A DNA stretch of 64,000 bases from an uncultured Sutterella sp. (GTDB lineage Bacteria; Pseudomonadota; Gammaproteobacteria; Burkholderiales; Burkholderiaceae_F): positions 14,651 through 78,650 of the forward strand of contig CATVXH010000008.1 of the NCBI GenBank assembly GCA_958347955.1, given 5' to 3'. A program made the position numbers and the translations under genes. A model generated the notes under the pieces. The model did no database searches. It was not told the origin of the DNA and saw nothing but the letters and a program-made list of their open reading frames with translations. Of the stretch, positions 55,764 to 63,299 are shown piece by piece; within the stretch, counting starts at the first letter, position 1, and every line of letters starts with the position of its first letter.

Positions 55764-55943
55764 ATGGCAGAGCAAGTTCAATTGAAAGATAGTGAGCGTC
55801 AACCGTGTGAAGTCTGGACGCGTGTGATGGGTTATCACCGTCCGGTGTCGTCCTTTAACACCGGGAAAAAAGGTGAATTTTATGAACGCAAGTGCTTCGT
55901 AGAAAGTAAATGTCACTTGAATGAGCAAAAATCCGTCAAATAA
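55764..55943 (+). CDS. Small protein resembling the NrdD C-terminal glycyl-radical tail
   Basis: 59 residues from the ATG at 55764 behind a very strong CGGAGGAG site. The core TRVMGYHRPVSSFNTGKKGE resembles the C-terminus of anaerobic (class III) ribonucleotide reductase, where R-V/I-x-G-Y carries the glycyl radical and a GKK-E-x-R element follows. Three cysteines (CEVW, RKCF, SKCH) are present. Whether this is a spare radical domain like GrcA/YfiD, a regulator, or a metal-binding protein is unknown. It has its own terminator. Confidence 0.7.
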   Translation: MAEQVQLKDSERQPCEVWTRVMGYHRPVSSFNTGKKGEFYERKCFVESKCHLNEQKSVK

Positions 55944-55973
55944 GAAGCGAAGGGACGGCTTAGCCTCCAGATG

Positions 55974-56002
55974 AAAGCCCCTGAAAGTTTTTCAGGGGCT
56001 TT
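55974..56002. terminator. Bidirectional terminator
   Basis: AAAGCCCCTGAA/TTCAGGGGCTTT with a 5-nt loop between the small NrdD-like gene and the AbgA-like gene. Confidence 0.85.
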
Positions 56003-56022
56003 GTTGTTGAAGTTACTAAAAA

Positions 56023-57300
56023 TTAAATACCGTTGACCTTCTTGGCGTAACGAGTGAACACTTCAAAACCGATCGGCATGGATTGAGTGTCTTGCAGATC
56101 AAAGTCAGATCGATGGTGCCCGTGGTGGTTACAGCCCCAGCGGAACATACCGCCCACACCACCGCGTTCAACTACGCGTTTGAGCATCATGGTGAAGTCT
56201 TCGCTTCCTGCGGGACTACAGAGATCAACCACATTGGTGACCTCGGGAATGCTTTGAGCGATTTCCTTTAAATCATTAAGAACGTCCTTGCATTCGATAA
56301 CCGTTGTGGCTTCACCAACCTTTTCAATGCGGCCTTCGACTTCGTAAGATTCGGAATTTCCTTTGACGATATGCTCAATCTTTTGGCAGAGGTATTCGTT
56401 AATTTCAGCCGTTTCTCCCCGTACTTCAGTTTGCATGTAAGCGTGAACAGGGGTAACGTTTCGGCCTTCACCGGCTACGAGTTTGCCGACTGCGACGCGT
56501 GAGGCTCCATCGCCGTGGCGCGGAATGCCAACAATCATCATTGCGGTAGCGCTGGCCGCCAGAAGGGCGCTGTGGCCTTTGTGCGGGTTGTTGCCGGCGT
56601 GTGAAGGCGTGCCGGTAAAATAGATGTCAAATTTAGTGCTGGCTAAAACGCCCTTATGAACCAAACCGACTTCGCCGAGTTTCACTTTGCCGCCGCAGTG
56701 TGAGCCGATGATGAAATCAACGTCATCAAGAATGCCGGAGCCGACGATGGCAACTGCACCGCGCACTCCTTCTTCCGCGGGTTGATAAACGAGCTTAAAT
56801 GTCCCCTTTAGCTCATCTTTGTGCTCCATAATCCAGCGCGCCACTGCCAAACCTAGCGCGGTGTGAGCATCGTGTCCGCAGGCGTGCATGAATCCAGGAT
56901 GCGTAGAGCGGAAACCCAAACGGTTTGGCACGTGGTCAGGATCATCGGTTTCTTCAACAGGATTGCAGTCCATATCAAAGCGGAAGGCCGTTACAGGTCC
57001 TGGACGACCAGTGTTCAAGACAGCCACACAGCCTGTATATCCTTCGATTTTTTCAATGAACTCATGCGGAACACCGTGACTTTCTGCTCGCTCGATAGCC
57101 TTGGCCACGGTTTGTTCGTTGCGGCCCAGGACATTAGTGGGATTAATGACTTGCGTACCGAGGCGGATATCTTCAAAACCTAATTCTTTTAAGCGTTGAG
57201 CGACTAAGTAAGTGGTTTCAAATTCTGTCCACCCTTCTTCCGGGATTGAGTGTAAATGACGGCGAGTGGCAATCATTTCATCAAAAATAGCTTTGTCCAT
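56023..57300 (-). CDS. M20 amidohydrolase, AbgA-like
   Basis: 425 residues from the ATG at 57298-57300 (AAGGAAAACCT precedes it). Zinc-peptidase motifs FRFDMDCNPV, MHACGHDAH, YQPAEEG and HSHAGNNPH-like dimerisation region (FTGTPSHAGNNPHKG) match the AbgA subunit of p-aminobenzoyl-glutamate hydrolase. E. coli AbgA is about 436 residues. The AbgB-like partner is at 58935, separated by a DcuC-like carrier instead of AbgT. Hydrolysis of an aminoacyl conjugate is inferred. Confidence 0.9.
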   Translation of the reverse strand: MDKAIFDEMIATRRHLHSIPEEGWTEFETTYLVAQRLKELGFEDIRLGTQVINPTNVLGRNEQTVAKAIERAESHGVPHEFIEKIEGYTGCVAVLNTGRPGPVTAFRFDMDCNPVEETDDPDHVPNRLGFRSTHPGFMHACGHDAHTALGLAVARWIMEHKDELKGTFKLVYQPAEEGVRGAVAIVGSGILDDVDFIIGSHCGGKVKLGEVGLVHKGVLASTKFDIYFTGTPSHAGNNPHKGHSALLAASATAMMIVGIPRHGDGASRVAVGKLVAGEGRNVTPVHAYMQTEVRGETAEINEYLCQKIEHIVKGNSESYEVEGRIEKVGEATTVIECKDVLNDLKEIAQSIPEVTNVVDLCSPAGSEDFTMMLKRVVERGGVGGMFRWGCNHHGHHRSDFDLQDTQSMPIGFEVFTRYAKKVNGI

Positions 57301-57342
57301 AGGTTTTCCTTTTTTCATATACCTTTAAATCATCACAAAAAA

Positions 57343-57378
57343 ACACCATCCGGAAAAACAAATTTCAACGGATGGTGT
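57343..57378 (-). terminator. Terminator between the DcuC-like and AbgA-like genes
   Basis: ACACCATCCG/CGGATGGTGT with a 16-nt loop; on the minus strand it is followed by UUUUUU. It separates abgA-like from the upstream transcription unit, or partly attenuates it. Confidence 0.75.
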
Positions 57379-57399
57379 GTTCGTTCATAGTGCGTCGAT

Positions 57400-58779
57400 T
57401 TAAATGTGAATCATGGCACTAAAGTATACCGTAATACCTGTTAAAAGCATGACGGGAATAGAGCGTCTGATCACAACAAAAGGATCCAGACCGCTTAAAC
57501 CCGAAACGGCAATAGTGACGCCTGCCACAGGGCTCGACGAACGCATAATGCCGCTGATCAGCTGAAGGGGTGAAATCATAAAGGCGGCGTTTGCGCCGAC
57601 AGTCAGAGCTGCGTCAGGAATCATCGGGGCGAAGCTAAAGAAAGAGGCGTTGCCGGAGCCCGTCACAAACGAAGCCATGGCCACAATCACAAACATTGCC
57701 GTGTATAGGGCGATAGCACCGGAGTCCATGCTGGAGACAGCCTGGATAATGGCATCAATACCGCCAGACTTTGTGAGGCCTTGAGCGAAAACTTCAGCAC
57801 ACACAATTAAGAAGACGGTTGAAGTGAAAACTTTACCCATGCCTTGCGCAAAACTCTTTAATGAATCCAGGCATTCTCTGAGACTAAGCGAACGAAGGCC
57901 GTGAACAATGACTGCCACAAAGGTTGAGCAGAGCAGTGCGGTCACCACTTCCATTCGAATGCCTTTGTACATCAGTGGTGAGAAAACGAAGAGAAGCACA
58001 ACGGGGATCAGCGGAAATAAAGCATAATAGGCCGGAGCATCAGGTTGCTTATCTTCTGCTTGGGAAGCTGTCGCCAAAAAATCCTCTTTGGTAATACGAC
58101 CGCTGGCCAAATCGCGTTTGTCAAACCACTGTTGAATGAAAAAGTGGGAAATTAACAGCACGATCACGGCCGGCCAAGCGACCGTCCATTGAATATTTAA
58201 GAAAAAGTCCATGACGTGCATATTGGTTAGATCAGCACCGAGAAGATTATTCGGGCCTGACGGACCTAAGCAAAGGCACCCGCTCATGACAATGGAGGCA
58301 GCCGCGGTTTGGCGTGAAAGACCGGCCGCCAAAAGAATCGGGTACATCGAAACCATTAACAAAAGCGCAAGACCCGCCGCAGAAGGAATAAAGATATTAA
58401 GGGCAAGGCTGATCAAGGTGCCCAATACCATCACCACATAAGGTGATTTGAAATAGGACAGCGGTTTAACACTTAGGCGCACTAGGGCACCGGCGGCTCC
58501 GATGCGGTTCATGTAAGAGGCAAAACCGCCGATCACCATAATGTTCATGCCAAGACCCGCCGCCCGGCTTTGCAACAAGTTGGTCATAATCTGCACAACG
58601 TCAAGTGCGGCCAAGTGCGTTGCTTTTTTCCCGGTAATTAGCGGATCCGGAGAAATGACGGTCACCACAGCCAATGTGATCAGACCAACTAAAAGCAGTG
58701 CGCCGGGCGCATAGAATTTTTTGACGATAAGGTACGCCGCGGCAATTACGGAGATAATAACGATAACAATACCGGTCAT
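57400..58779 (-). CDS. DcuC-family transporter
   Basis: 459 residues, about 12 membrane helices, paralogue of the 13185 gene: GMNIMVIGGFASYMNRIGAA, FIPSAAGLALLLMVSMYPIL, CLGPSGPNNLLGADL and SSPVAGVTIAVSGLSGLDPF. In AbgABT operons this place is taken by AbgT, so a DcuC-type carrier may import the conjugate or export the released acid. Two AAARCCCTAG sites lie 76-124 bp upstream of its start. Confidence 0.87.
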   Translation of the reverse strand: MTGIVIVIISVIAAAYLIVKKFYAPGALLLVGLITLAVVTVISPDPLITGKKATHLAALDVVQIMTNLLQSRAAGLGMNIMVIGGFASYMNRIGAAGALVRLSVKPLSYFKSPYVVMVLGTLISLALNIFIPSAAGLALLLMVSMYPILLAAGLSRQTAAASIVMSGCLCLGPSGPNNLLGADLTNMHVMDFFLNIQWTVAWPAVIVLLISHFFIQQWFDKRDLASGRITKEDFLATASQAEDKQPDAPAYYALFPLIPVVLLFVFSPLMYKGIRMEVVTALLCSTFVAVIVHGLRSLSLRECLDSLKSFAQGMGKVFTSTVFLIVCAEVFAQGLTKSGGIDAIIQAVSSMDSGAIALYTAMFVIVAMASFVTGSGNASFFSFAPMIPDAALTVGANAAFMISPLQLISGIMRSSSPVAGVTIAVSGLSGLDPFVVIRRSIPVMLLTGITVYFSAMIHI

Positions 58780-58854
58780 TTGTCACTCCCGGAAAAATAG
58801 AAAACGAATTTACTTCCTCATCATCCTGCATTTAATGACAGCTCGAAATAGTCA

Positions 58855-58885
58855 AAAACCCTAGGTCGTGGGGAGAAAGCCCTAG
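58855..58885. promoter_or_regulatory. Two AAARCCCTAG sites, 21 bp apart
   Basis: AAAACCCTAG (58855-58864) and AAAGCCCTAG (58876-58885) are direct repeats exactly two helical turns apart, in the gap between the AbgB-like stop and the DcuC-like start. A phased pair is the typical layout of a dimer- or activator-binding site. Confidence 0.55.
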
Positions 58886-58934
58886 AAAAAAAATCGGCCT
58901 TTACAGGCCGATCCTAACTAACTGAAAAACAAGG

Positions 58935-60251
58935 TTATTGAGCTTTCGAAATGGAATCCATGTAATTACAGTAAGTTTCTTTGGTCAACAATGGTTTGAA
59001 GTTATCACAGATGCGTTGAGCTTCAGAAGCGTCATCGGCAAGAAGGTCGATAATCGTCATCGCCAGTACTTTGGCGGTTTTTCTCAAAGCCGCATCCTTG
59101 TTATCAAGGATGAAATTAGCCCCATGCAAAATGCCCTTTGCGCATCCTACCCATGGGTGAACAACAGGAATTAAATGTGAAACATCACCCATATCGGTTG
59201 AGCCCGCATTATGAGAGCCTTCAGCGACATTTTCAGCGCCAAAAACATTTTGAGCGTTAGCGCGAAGCACATCGCGGAAATTTTCATCAGGACGTAAAGG
59301 CAGATATCCGGGTAAATCTTTGATTTCGCAACTGGCGCCGATTGCGTCAGCCCCTGCCTTCAACGCTCTGTTGATTGCTTGGTTGTAGCGCGTAAGTCCA
59401 TCAAGGCGGGCAGCGCGTACATAACTTTCCATTTTCACAAAATCGGGAATAACATTCACGAGGTCGCCCCCGGCATTGATAATCGGGTGGAATCGCACAC
59501 AGTCATCATCTCTGAATGTTTCACGAATGGCGTTGACTCCCATAATTCCCATTACCGCGGCGTTTAATGCGTTGATACCCTTGTCGGGTGAACCGGCGGC
59601 GTGGGCGGCACGGCCTCGGTATTCGATGAGCTTGCCGATAAAACCGTTGCAGCTGCCTCCGACTTCAAAGAGTCCGTTGGGATTGTCGGTGGGGTGTACG
59701 TGCATCTGAAGAGCCATATCAATATCGTCAAATCCTCCTTGGGCAATAATTTCCGCCTTACCGCCCAAATAACGCAGTTTGCCCTTTTCTCTGAGGTTAT
59801 TGCGGAAATCGATTTCAACGTATTCTTCAGCAGGAACTGCAAAAAATACCACGTCACCGTCGAGCTCATTCATAATGCCCGCATCTTTGAATGCCATTGC
59901 TACAGCCATCATGTTGGCGATTTGGACATTATGACCGCAACAATGCGCCGCTCCGGTTGCCGGATCGCTATTGGGATGGTCACGGCAGATAATGGCATCA
60001 AGTTCTCCTAAAAGCGCGACCGTTTTTTTGTGGTTTCTGCCTTTCATTCGAGCTTTTACGCCCGTGATTCCCCAACCGTCCGAGTGGTCCAGCCCTAGGT
60101 TTTCGAAGGCTGCCTTTACTTTGGCCGAAGTTTTTTCTTCCTTAAACCCCAACTCCGGTTCGGCAAAAATTTCTTCGGATAACCGGTCAATATCAGCAAA
60201 ACGTGCGTCTATGGCTTCGCAGGCCGCCTTTTTTAATTGAGCTTTATTCAT
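58935..60251 (-). CDS. M20 amidohydrolase, AbgB-like
   Basis: 438 residues. M20 motifs LGELDAIICRDHP, GAAHCCGHNVQIANMM, FFAVPAEEYVE and RGRAAHAAGSPDKGINALNA are those of AbgB (p-aminobenzoyl-glutamate hydrolase subunit B), including the insertion YVEIDFRNNLREKGKLRYLG. It follows the DUF3100 pair by 28 bp and precedes the carrier. Acts on an aminoacyl or aminobenzoyl amide; exact substrate unknown. Confidence 0.9.
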   Translation of the reverse strand: MNKAQLKKAACEAIDARFADIDRLSEEIFAEPELGFKEEKTSAKVKAAFENLGLDHSDGWGITGVKARMKGRNHKKTVALLGELDAIICRDHPNSDPATGAAHCCGHNVQIANMMAVAMAFKDAGIMNELDGDVVFFAVPAEEYVEIDFRNNLREKGKLRYLGGKAEIIAQGGFDDIDMALQMHVHPTDNPNGLFEVGGSCNGFIGKLIEYRGRAAHAAGSPDKGINALNAAVMGIMGVNAIRETFRDDDCVRFHPIINAGGDLVNVIPDFVKMESYVRAARLDGLTRYNQAINRALKAGADAIGASCEIKDLPGYLPLRPDENFRDVLRANAQNVFGAENVAEGSHNAGSTDMGDVSHLIPVVHPWVGCAKGILHGANFILDNKDAALRKTAKVLAMTIIDLLADDASEAQRICDNFKPLLTKETYCNYMDSISKAQ

Positions 60252-60279
60252 TTGTTCGTCCTTTCTTTATGGAAAATTA

Positions 60280-60744
60280 TTAGAAAATGCCTTCCAGGTG
60301 CGGCATGATTTCAGCCAGCGCCGTGGCACAGAGAAAACTGCCGGCTGCCACTGCCAACGCCACCGGCACAATGCGCCAGGAAAGCGCTTTAAAAGCCTGA
60401 AGATCCTTTCCCAGACACAAACCGCCGTAGGCAAGAATAGGAGTGGTAATCGATAGGAAGCCCACATTTTTCGTTTGAGCAAGAATCCAGTCGCTAAGCG
60501 GAAACTGTGGCATGGAGACGACGACAGCCACAATCGAGACCCAGAACACCATTGGTAAAAGCTTAAAACCCGGCAACCAGCTGAGAACGACACCGACAAC
60601 GGTAATGGCAACGAGTACAAGCGCCCCGATGGAGCCTGCGGCCAAATCACCGTTGCTGCCGACGAAATGAGCGATAACCGAATAAGCCGCCGTCACGATA
60701 AGGATAAAAAGGATGTCTTTCATTTTTTCGAGATAAGCCAGCAT
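60280..60744 (-). CDS. Small integral membrane protein, partner of DUF3100
   Basis: 154 residues, about five membrane segments (ILFILIVTAAYSVIAHFVG, GALVLVAITVVGVVLSWLPG, LPMVFWVSIVAVVVSM, LSITTPILAYGGLCLG, IVPVALAVAAGSFLC). It is always hydrophobic with a short acidic tail. It sits between DUF3100 (35 bp upstream) and the AbgB-like gene (28 bp downstream). A two-subunit transporter with the DUF3100 protein is the simplest reading, but no function is established. Confidence 0.75.
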   Translation of the reverse strand: MLAYLEKMKDILFILIVTAAYSVIAHFVGSNGDLAAGSIGALVLVAITVVGVVLSWLPGFKLLPMVFWVSIVAVVVSMPQFPLSDWILAQTKNVGFLSITTPILAYGGLCLGKDLQAFKALSWRIVPVALAVAAGSFLCATALAEIMPHLEGIF

Positions 60745-60779
60745 GATTTCAATTCCTTAGTAATTTTTGAGCGTTTAAT

Positions 60780-61577
60780 TTAAGCCTCAACCGAAACTTC
60801 AACAGGTTCTCTGCGCTTGTCACCGGTGAAAAACTCATAGATCTTGATCGTTACGGGTAACGAGACAAAAAGCGCGAAGTAAATGCCGAGAATAGATGTC
60901 ATAAGATTGGCTGCCGCAGCGTATGCCTGAATGAGTTGAGCTTCATGGGGATAAGAGGCTACGATGGAACCGACACCTGCGGCCATCATGCTTGCCGATC
61001 CGATACCGGCGCCCATTGCTAAAGCGTGAGGGTGGAAAATATCCAATTGAGCGATAACACCGGCCAGAAGCGATATCCAAAGCGCACCGAACACCGTACC
61101 GCAAATGTACATGCCCATTACGCCTCGTCCTTCGGCGCTATCCAACCCAAACTTTTCACCGATAATGGCTACGTTAGCCTCACGGTCAATGGAGTAACAG
61201 GCCCCAATTGCCTCTCGGCGCATTTTTAAAACCAGAGCGACCGGTAAACCGAAGATGAGCGTGCCGAAGAAGTGGCCGAATTCTTGCATGATAAGCGCCC
61301 AACCGGAATTCAGAAGAATTTCCAGATTCGGACCGATGTCAAGTCCAATTTTGGCAATTAGGACCAACATGGCGATAGGCATGAATTTAGCCGCCCGGTC
61401 CATTTGTTGTTTGTTGAGAATATGCAGACGAGGCCAGCTGATGATTCCGCCGATGACCAAAGCGAATAAAAGCGGAAGCATGACCACGAGGCCAAATTTT
61501 TGTGTTCCGATGGCTTCGGCAATAATCACGACGACAAGCGCCAGAATGTGCAATTTAAGATTAGCGATCTTTTGCAT
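60780..61577 (-). CDS. DUF3100 family membrane protein
   Basis: 265 residues from the ATG at 61575-61577, which has AAAGGA upstream; the longer frame to 61658 is not supported. About seven membrane helices with charged loop CYSIDREANVAIIGEKFGLD and SAEGRGVMGMYICGTVFGAL, and the glycine-rich MGAGIGSASMMAAGVGS. DUF3100 proteins commonly stand next to M20 amidohydrolases; a transport role is likely but unproven. The AAARCCCTAG/TTGGCTCTCT sites lie 190-230 bp upstream. Confidence 0.85.
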   Translation of the reverse strand: MQKIANLKLHILALVVVIIAEAIGTQKFGLVVMLPLLFALVIGGIISWPRLHILNKQQMDRAAKFMPIAMLVLIAKIGLDIGPNLEILLNSGWALIMQEFGHFFGTLIFGLPVALVLKMRREAIGACYSIDREANVAIIGEKFGLDSAEGRGVMGMYICGTVFGALWISLLAGVIAQLDIFHPHALAMGAGIGSASMMAAGVGSIVASYPHEAQLIQAYAAAANLMTSILGIYFALFVSLPVTIKIYEFFTGDKRREPVEVSVEA

Positions 61578-61768
61578 GACGAATCCTTTATTCCTTGCAA
61601 AGGTCTTTTGCCGTAAGGGAAAAGCCTTTGCACTTAATTTTCTCGGATAGTTAGCCAAAAATAGCTTTTAAGTTATAAGTGAGAGACTTTTGTCGGTATT
61701 GATGCAATGCCGAAAAGATCTCAGTCTTACGAGAAAATCAAATTGTTAAAAAGTGAAAGCTGTGATGT

Positions 61769-61806
61769 TTGGCTCTCTGTGGGAGTGGGCAATCACAAAG
61801 CCCTAG
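61769..61806. promoter_or_regulatory. Putative operator: TTGGCTCTCTGTGGGA plus AAAGCCCTAG
   Basis: TTGGCTCTCTGTGGGA (61769-61784) differs by one base from the copy at 14792-14807; AAAGCCCTAG follows at 61797-61806. They lie between the 44-codon ORF and the DUF3100 start, the probable promoter region of the DUF3100-AbgB unit. Confidence 0.55.
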
Positions 61807-61819
61807 TTTGACGGGTGCC

Positions 61820-61954
61820 TTAGCAGGACAAACCCGTTGATGTAGTGGAGGATGTGGAGCAAGAGGAGGAGGAAGAAGTCAAAATGCGAGCGACCAGACA
61901 CAAAGGTTTGCAACAGTTTTGTATGGCATTACACCGATCTATGCGTACCAGCAT
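61820..61954 (-). CDS. 44-residue Cys/Ser/Thr-rich peptide ORF
   Basis: Starts at ATG 61952-61954 behind an ideal AGGAG with 7-bp spacing and ends at TAA 61820-61822. The product begins MLVRIDRCNAIQNCCKPLC and then turns into a Ser/Thr/Cys tail (ILTSSSSSCSTSSTTSTG, ending LSC). It holds six cysteines in 44 residues. The leader-plus-Ser/Thr/Cys-tail look recalls ribosomal peptide precursors, but no modification enzyme is nearby, so function is unknown. It could be a leader peptide for the DUF3100 unit. Confidence 0.45.
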   Translation of the reverse strand: MLVRIDRCNAIQNCCKPLCLVARILTSSSSSCSTSSTTSTGLSC

Positions 61955-62091
61955 GATAATTCTCCTAATGCTGCCCGATAAGCGAAAAACAACTTACTTT
62001 CAATCAGGCGTATTTCGACTCTAGCAGAACTGTTAATCGTTGTCTTAATTATTTTTCTATTTACTAGTCTTTTTCGCTTAGTTGCAAAAGA

Positions 62092-62119
62092 AAAGCCACC
62101 TGAATTTTCAGATGGCTTT
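62092..62119 (-). terminator. Terminator of the adenosine-deaminase-like gene
   Basis: AAAGCCA/TGGCTTT and CTGA/TCAG around one mismatch, with a U-rich continuation on the minus strand, 19 bp after the stop. Confidence 0.7.
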
Positions 62120-62137
62120 GATTGAGAAAATTTAGGA

Positions 62138-63232
62138 TTAAAGTGGGAATTTTTCTGCTAAACGGTCAAACTCCAGACTCCATTCGTTTTTCCACTTTTC
62201 TTTTGTTGCGTTATCAATCCAGGCACCGTCGATGCCGTTAATCATAAAGTTTTTCAAGTCTTGAATGGAAAAATTCAAAAAGTTGTACATTAACATCCAT
62301 GTCTGGGTGGCGTTAACATGGTGCATTGTCGGGTCATCGGTATTGGGATGCACACGAAGTCCCATAGGAACCATCTTGCGAATAGCTTGTTTCAGTGCCC
62401 ATTCTTCATCACTGAAGGTGCGCAAATAATAGGAGTTTGTGGGAACCACAGTAATGATCAGGCCAGCTTTTTTAACCTCCTCAACCAGTTCGGGATTGTC
62501 GATGATTGTGTAGCAGTGATCGAGTCGATCCGCCTTTAAAAGTTTCATGGCAGTTTCAATATTGCGCCAATGGCAACCGAACTCGCCGGCGTGAATGGTC
62601 ACTTTAAAACCGGCCTCTTTTGCCATAAAAAAGGCTTTCCAGAAATTTTCCGGTTCATGATCGTTTTCTCGGTAATCAATACCAATGCCGATTGTTTCCG
62701 GGGCTCGGTGTGCGATCATTTCACGAGCCAAATCAACCGCGGCCTCAGGAGTGTCTTCCCGATCTATTGAAGGAATAAGTCTGCCGATTACTCCAAAATC
62801 ACGTTCGCCCTCGTGAATTCCTTCTATGATGGCGGCCTGCGCATCGGCGAAACTGTAGTGACGTGCAAGACCGGTGTAGTTCCAGAAAAATTCGGTGTAC
62901 CGAATACCATGTTTTTTGCAGTCTGCGAGGTATTCGTAAGTTATGCGTTTGAGCATTGAAGGTTTAATGAGGATGTGCTCTTCAAGTGCTCGGAAAATTC
63001 GCAAAACGCCGACGGGTTTATCGCCGCGGGTGAAGAATCCATCGATTTCTTCTTGCGTGACGGGGGCGCCGGATTCTTTGACTAATTCTTCAAAAGTTGT
63101 TTTTTGAGTTGTGCCCAACAAGTGGCAATGCAATTCTGTTTTTGGAATAGCACGGAAAAACTCCATATGTTCGGCGCTCATCGGACGAGCAAACGGTGAG
63201 TCTGGAACAAAGGCCGGGTTGTCTTTGCGCAT
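62138..63232 (-). CDS. Adenosine-deaminase-like amidohydrolase
   Basis: 364 residues from the ATG at 63230-63232 (CGGAGA upstream). Metal-dependent TIM barrel: H-x-H in KTELHCHLLG, VTIHAGEFG, LDHCYTI and the DD pair in HPNTDDPTM, as in adenosine/adenine deaminases. Length and motif order fit the ADD family (purine or aminodeoxyfutalosine deaminases). The replacement of the usual LGHG by LDHC near the third histidine leaves the substrate open. Confidence 0.88.
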   Translation of the reverse strand: MRKDNPAFVPDSPFARPMSAEHMEFFRAIPKTELHCHLLGTTQKTTFEELVKESGAPVTQEEIDGFFTRGDKPVGVLRIFRALEEHILIKPSMLKRITYEYLADCKKHGIRYTEFFWNYTGLARHYSFADAQAAIIEGIHEGERDFGVIGRLIPSIDREDTPEAAVDLAREMIAHRAPETIGIGIDYRENDHEPENFWKAFFMAKEAGFKVTIHAGEFGCHWRNIETAMKLLKADRLDHCYTIIDNPELVEEVKKAGLIITVVPTNSYYLRTFSDEEWALKQAIRKMVPMGLRVHPNTDDPTMHHVNATQTWMLMYNFLNFSIQDLKNFMINGIDGAWIDNATKEKWKNEWSLEFDRLAEKFPL

Positions 63233-63299
63233 AAGTAAGTCTCCGAGAGAAAACAAAAGAGTCGATGAATATTTCCATCGCCTCAAAAATTATAGAAAA

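Noticed and set aside
61640..61760. Upstream extension of the DUF3100 frame
   Set aside because: The first 27 codons of the longer frame lack a ribosome site and are not membrane-like; the ATG at 61577 has AAAGGA.
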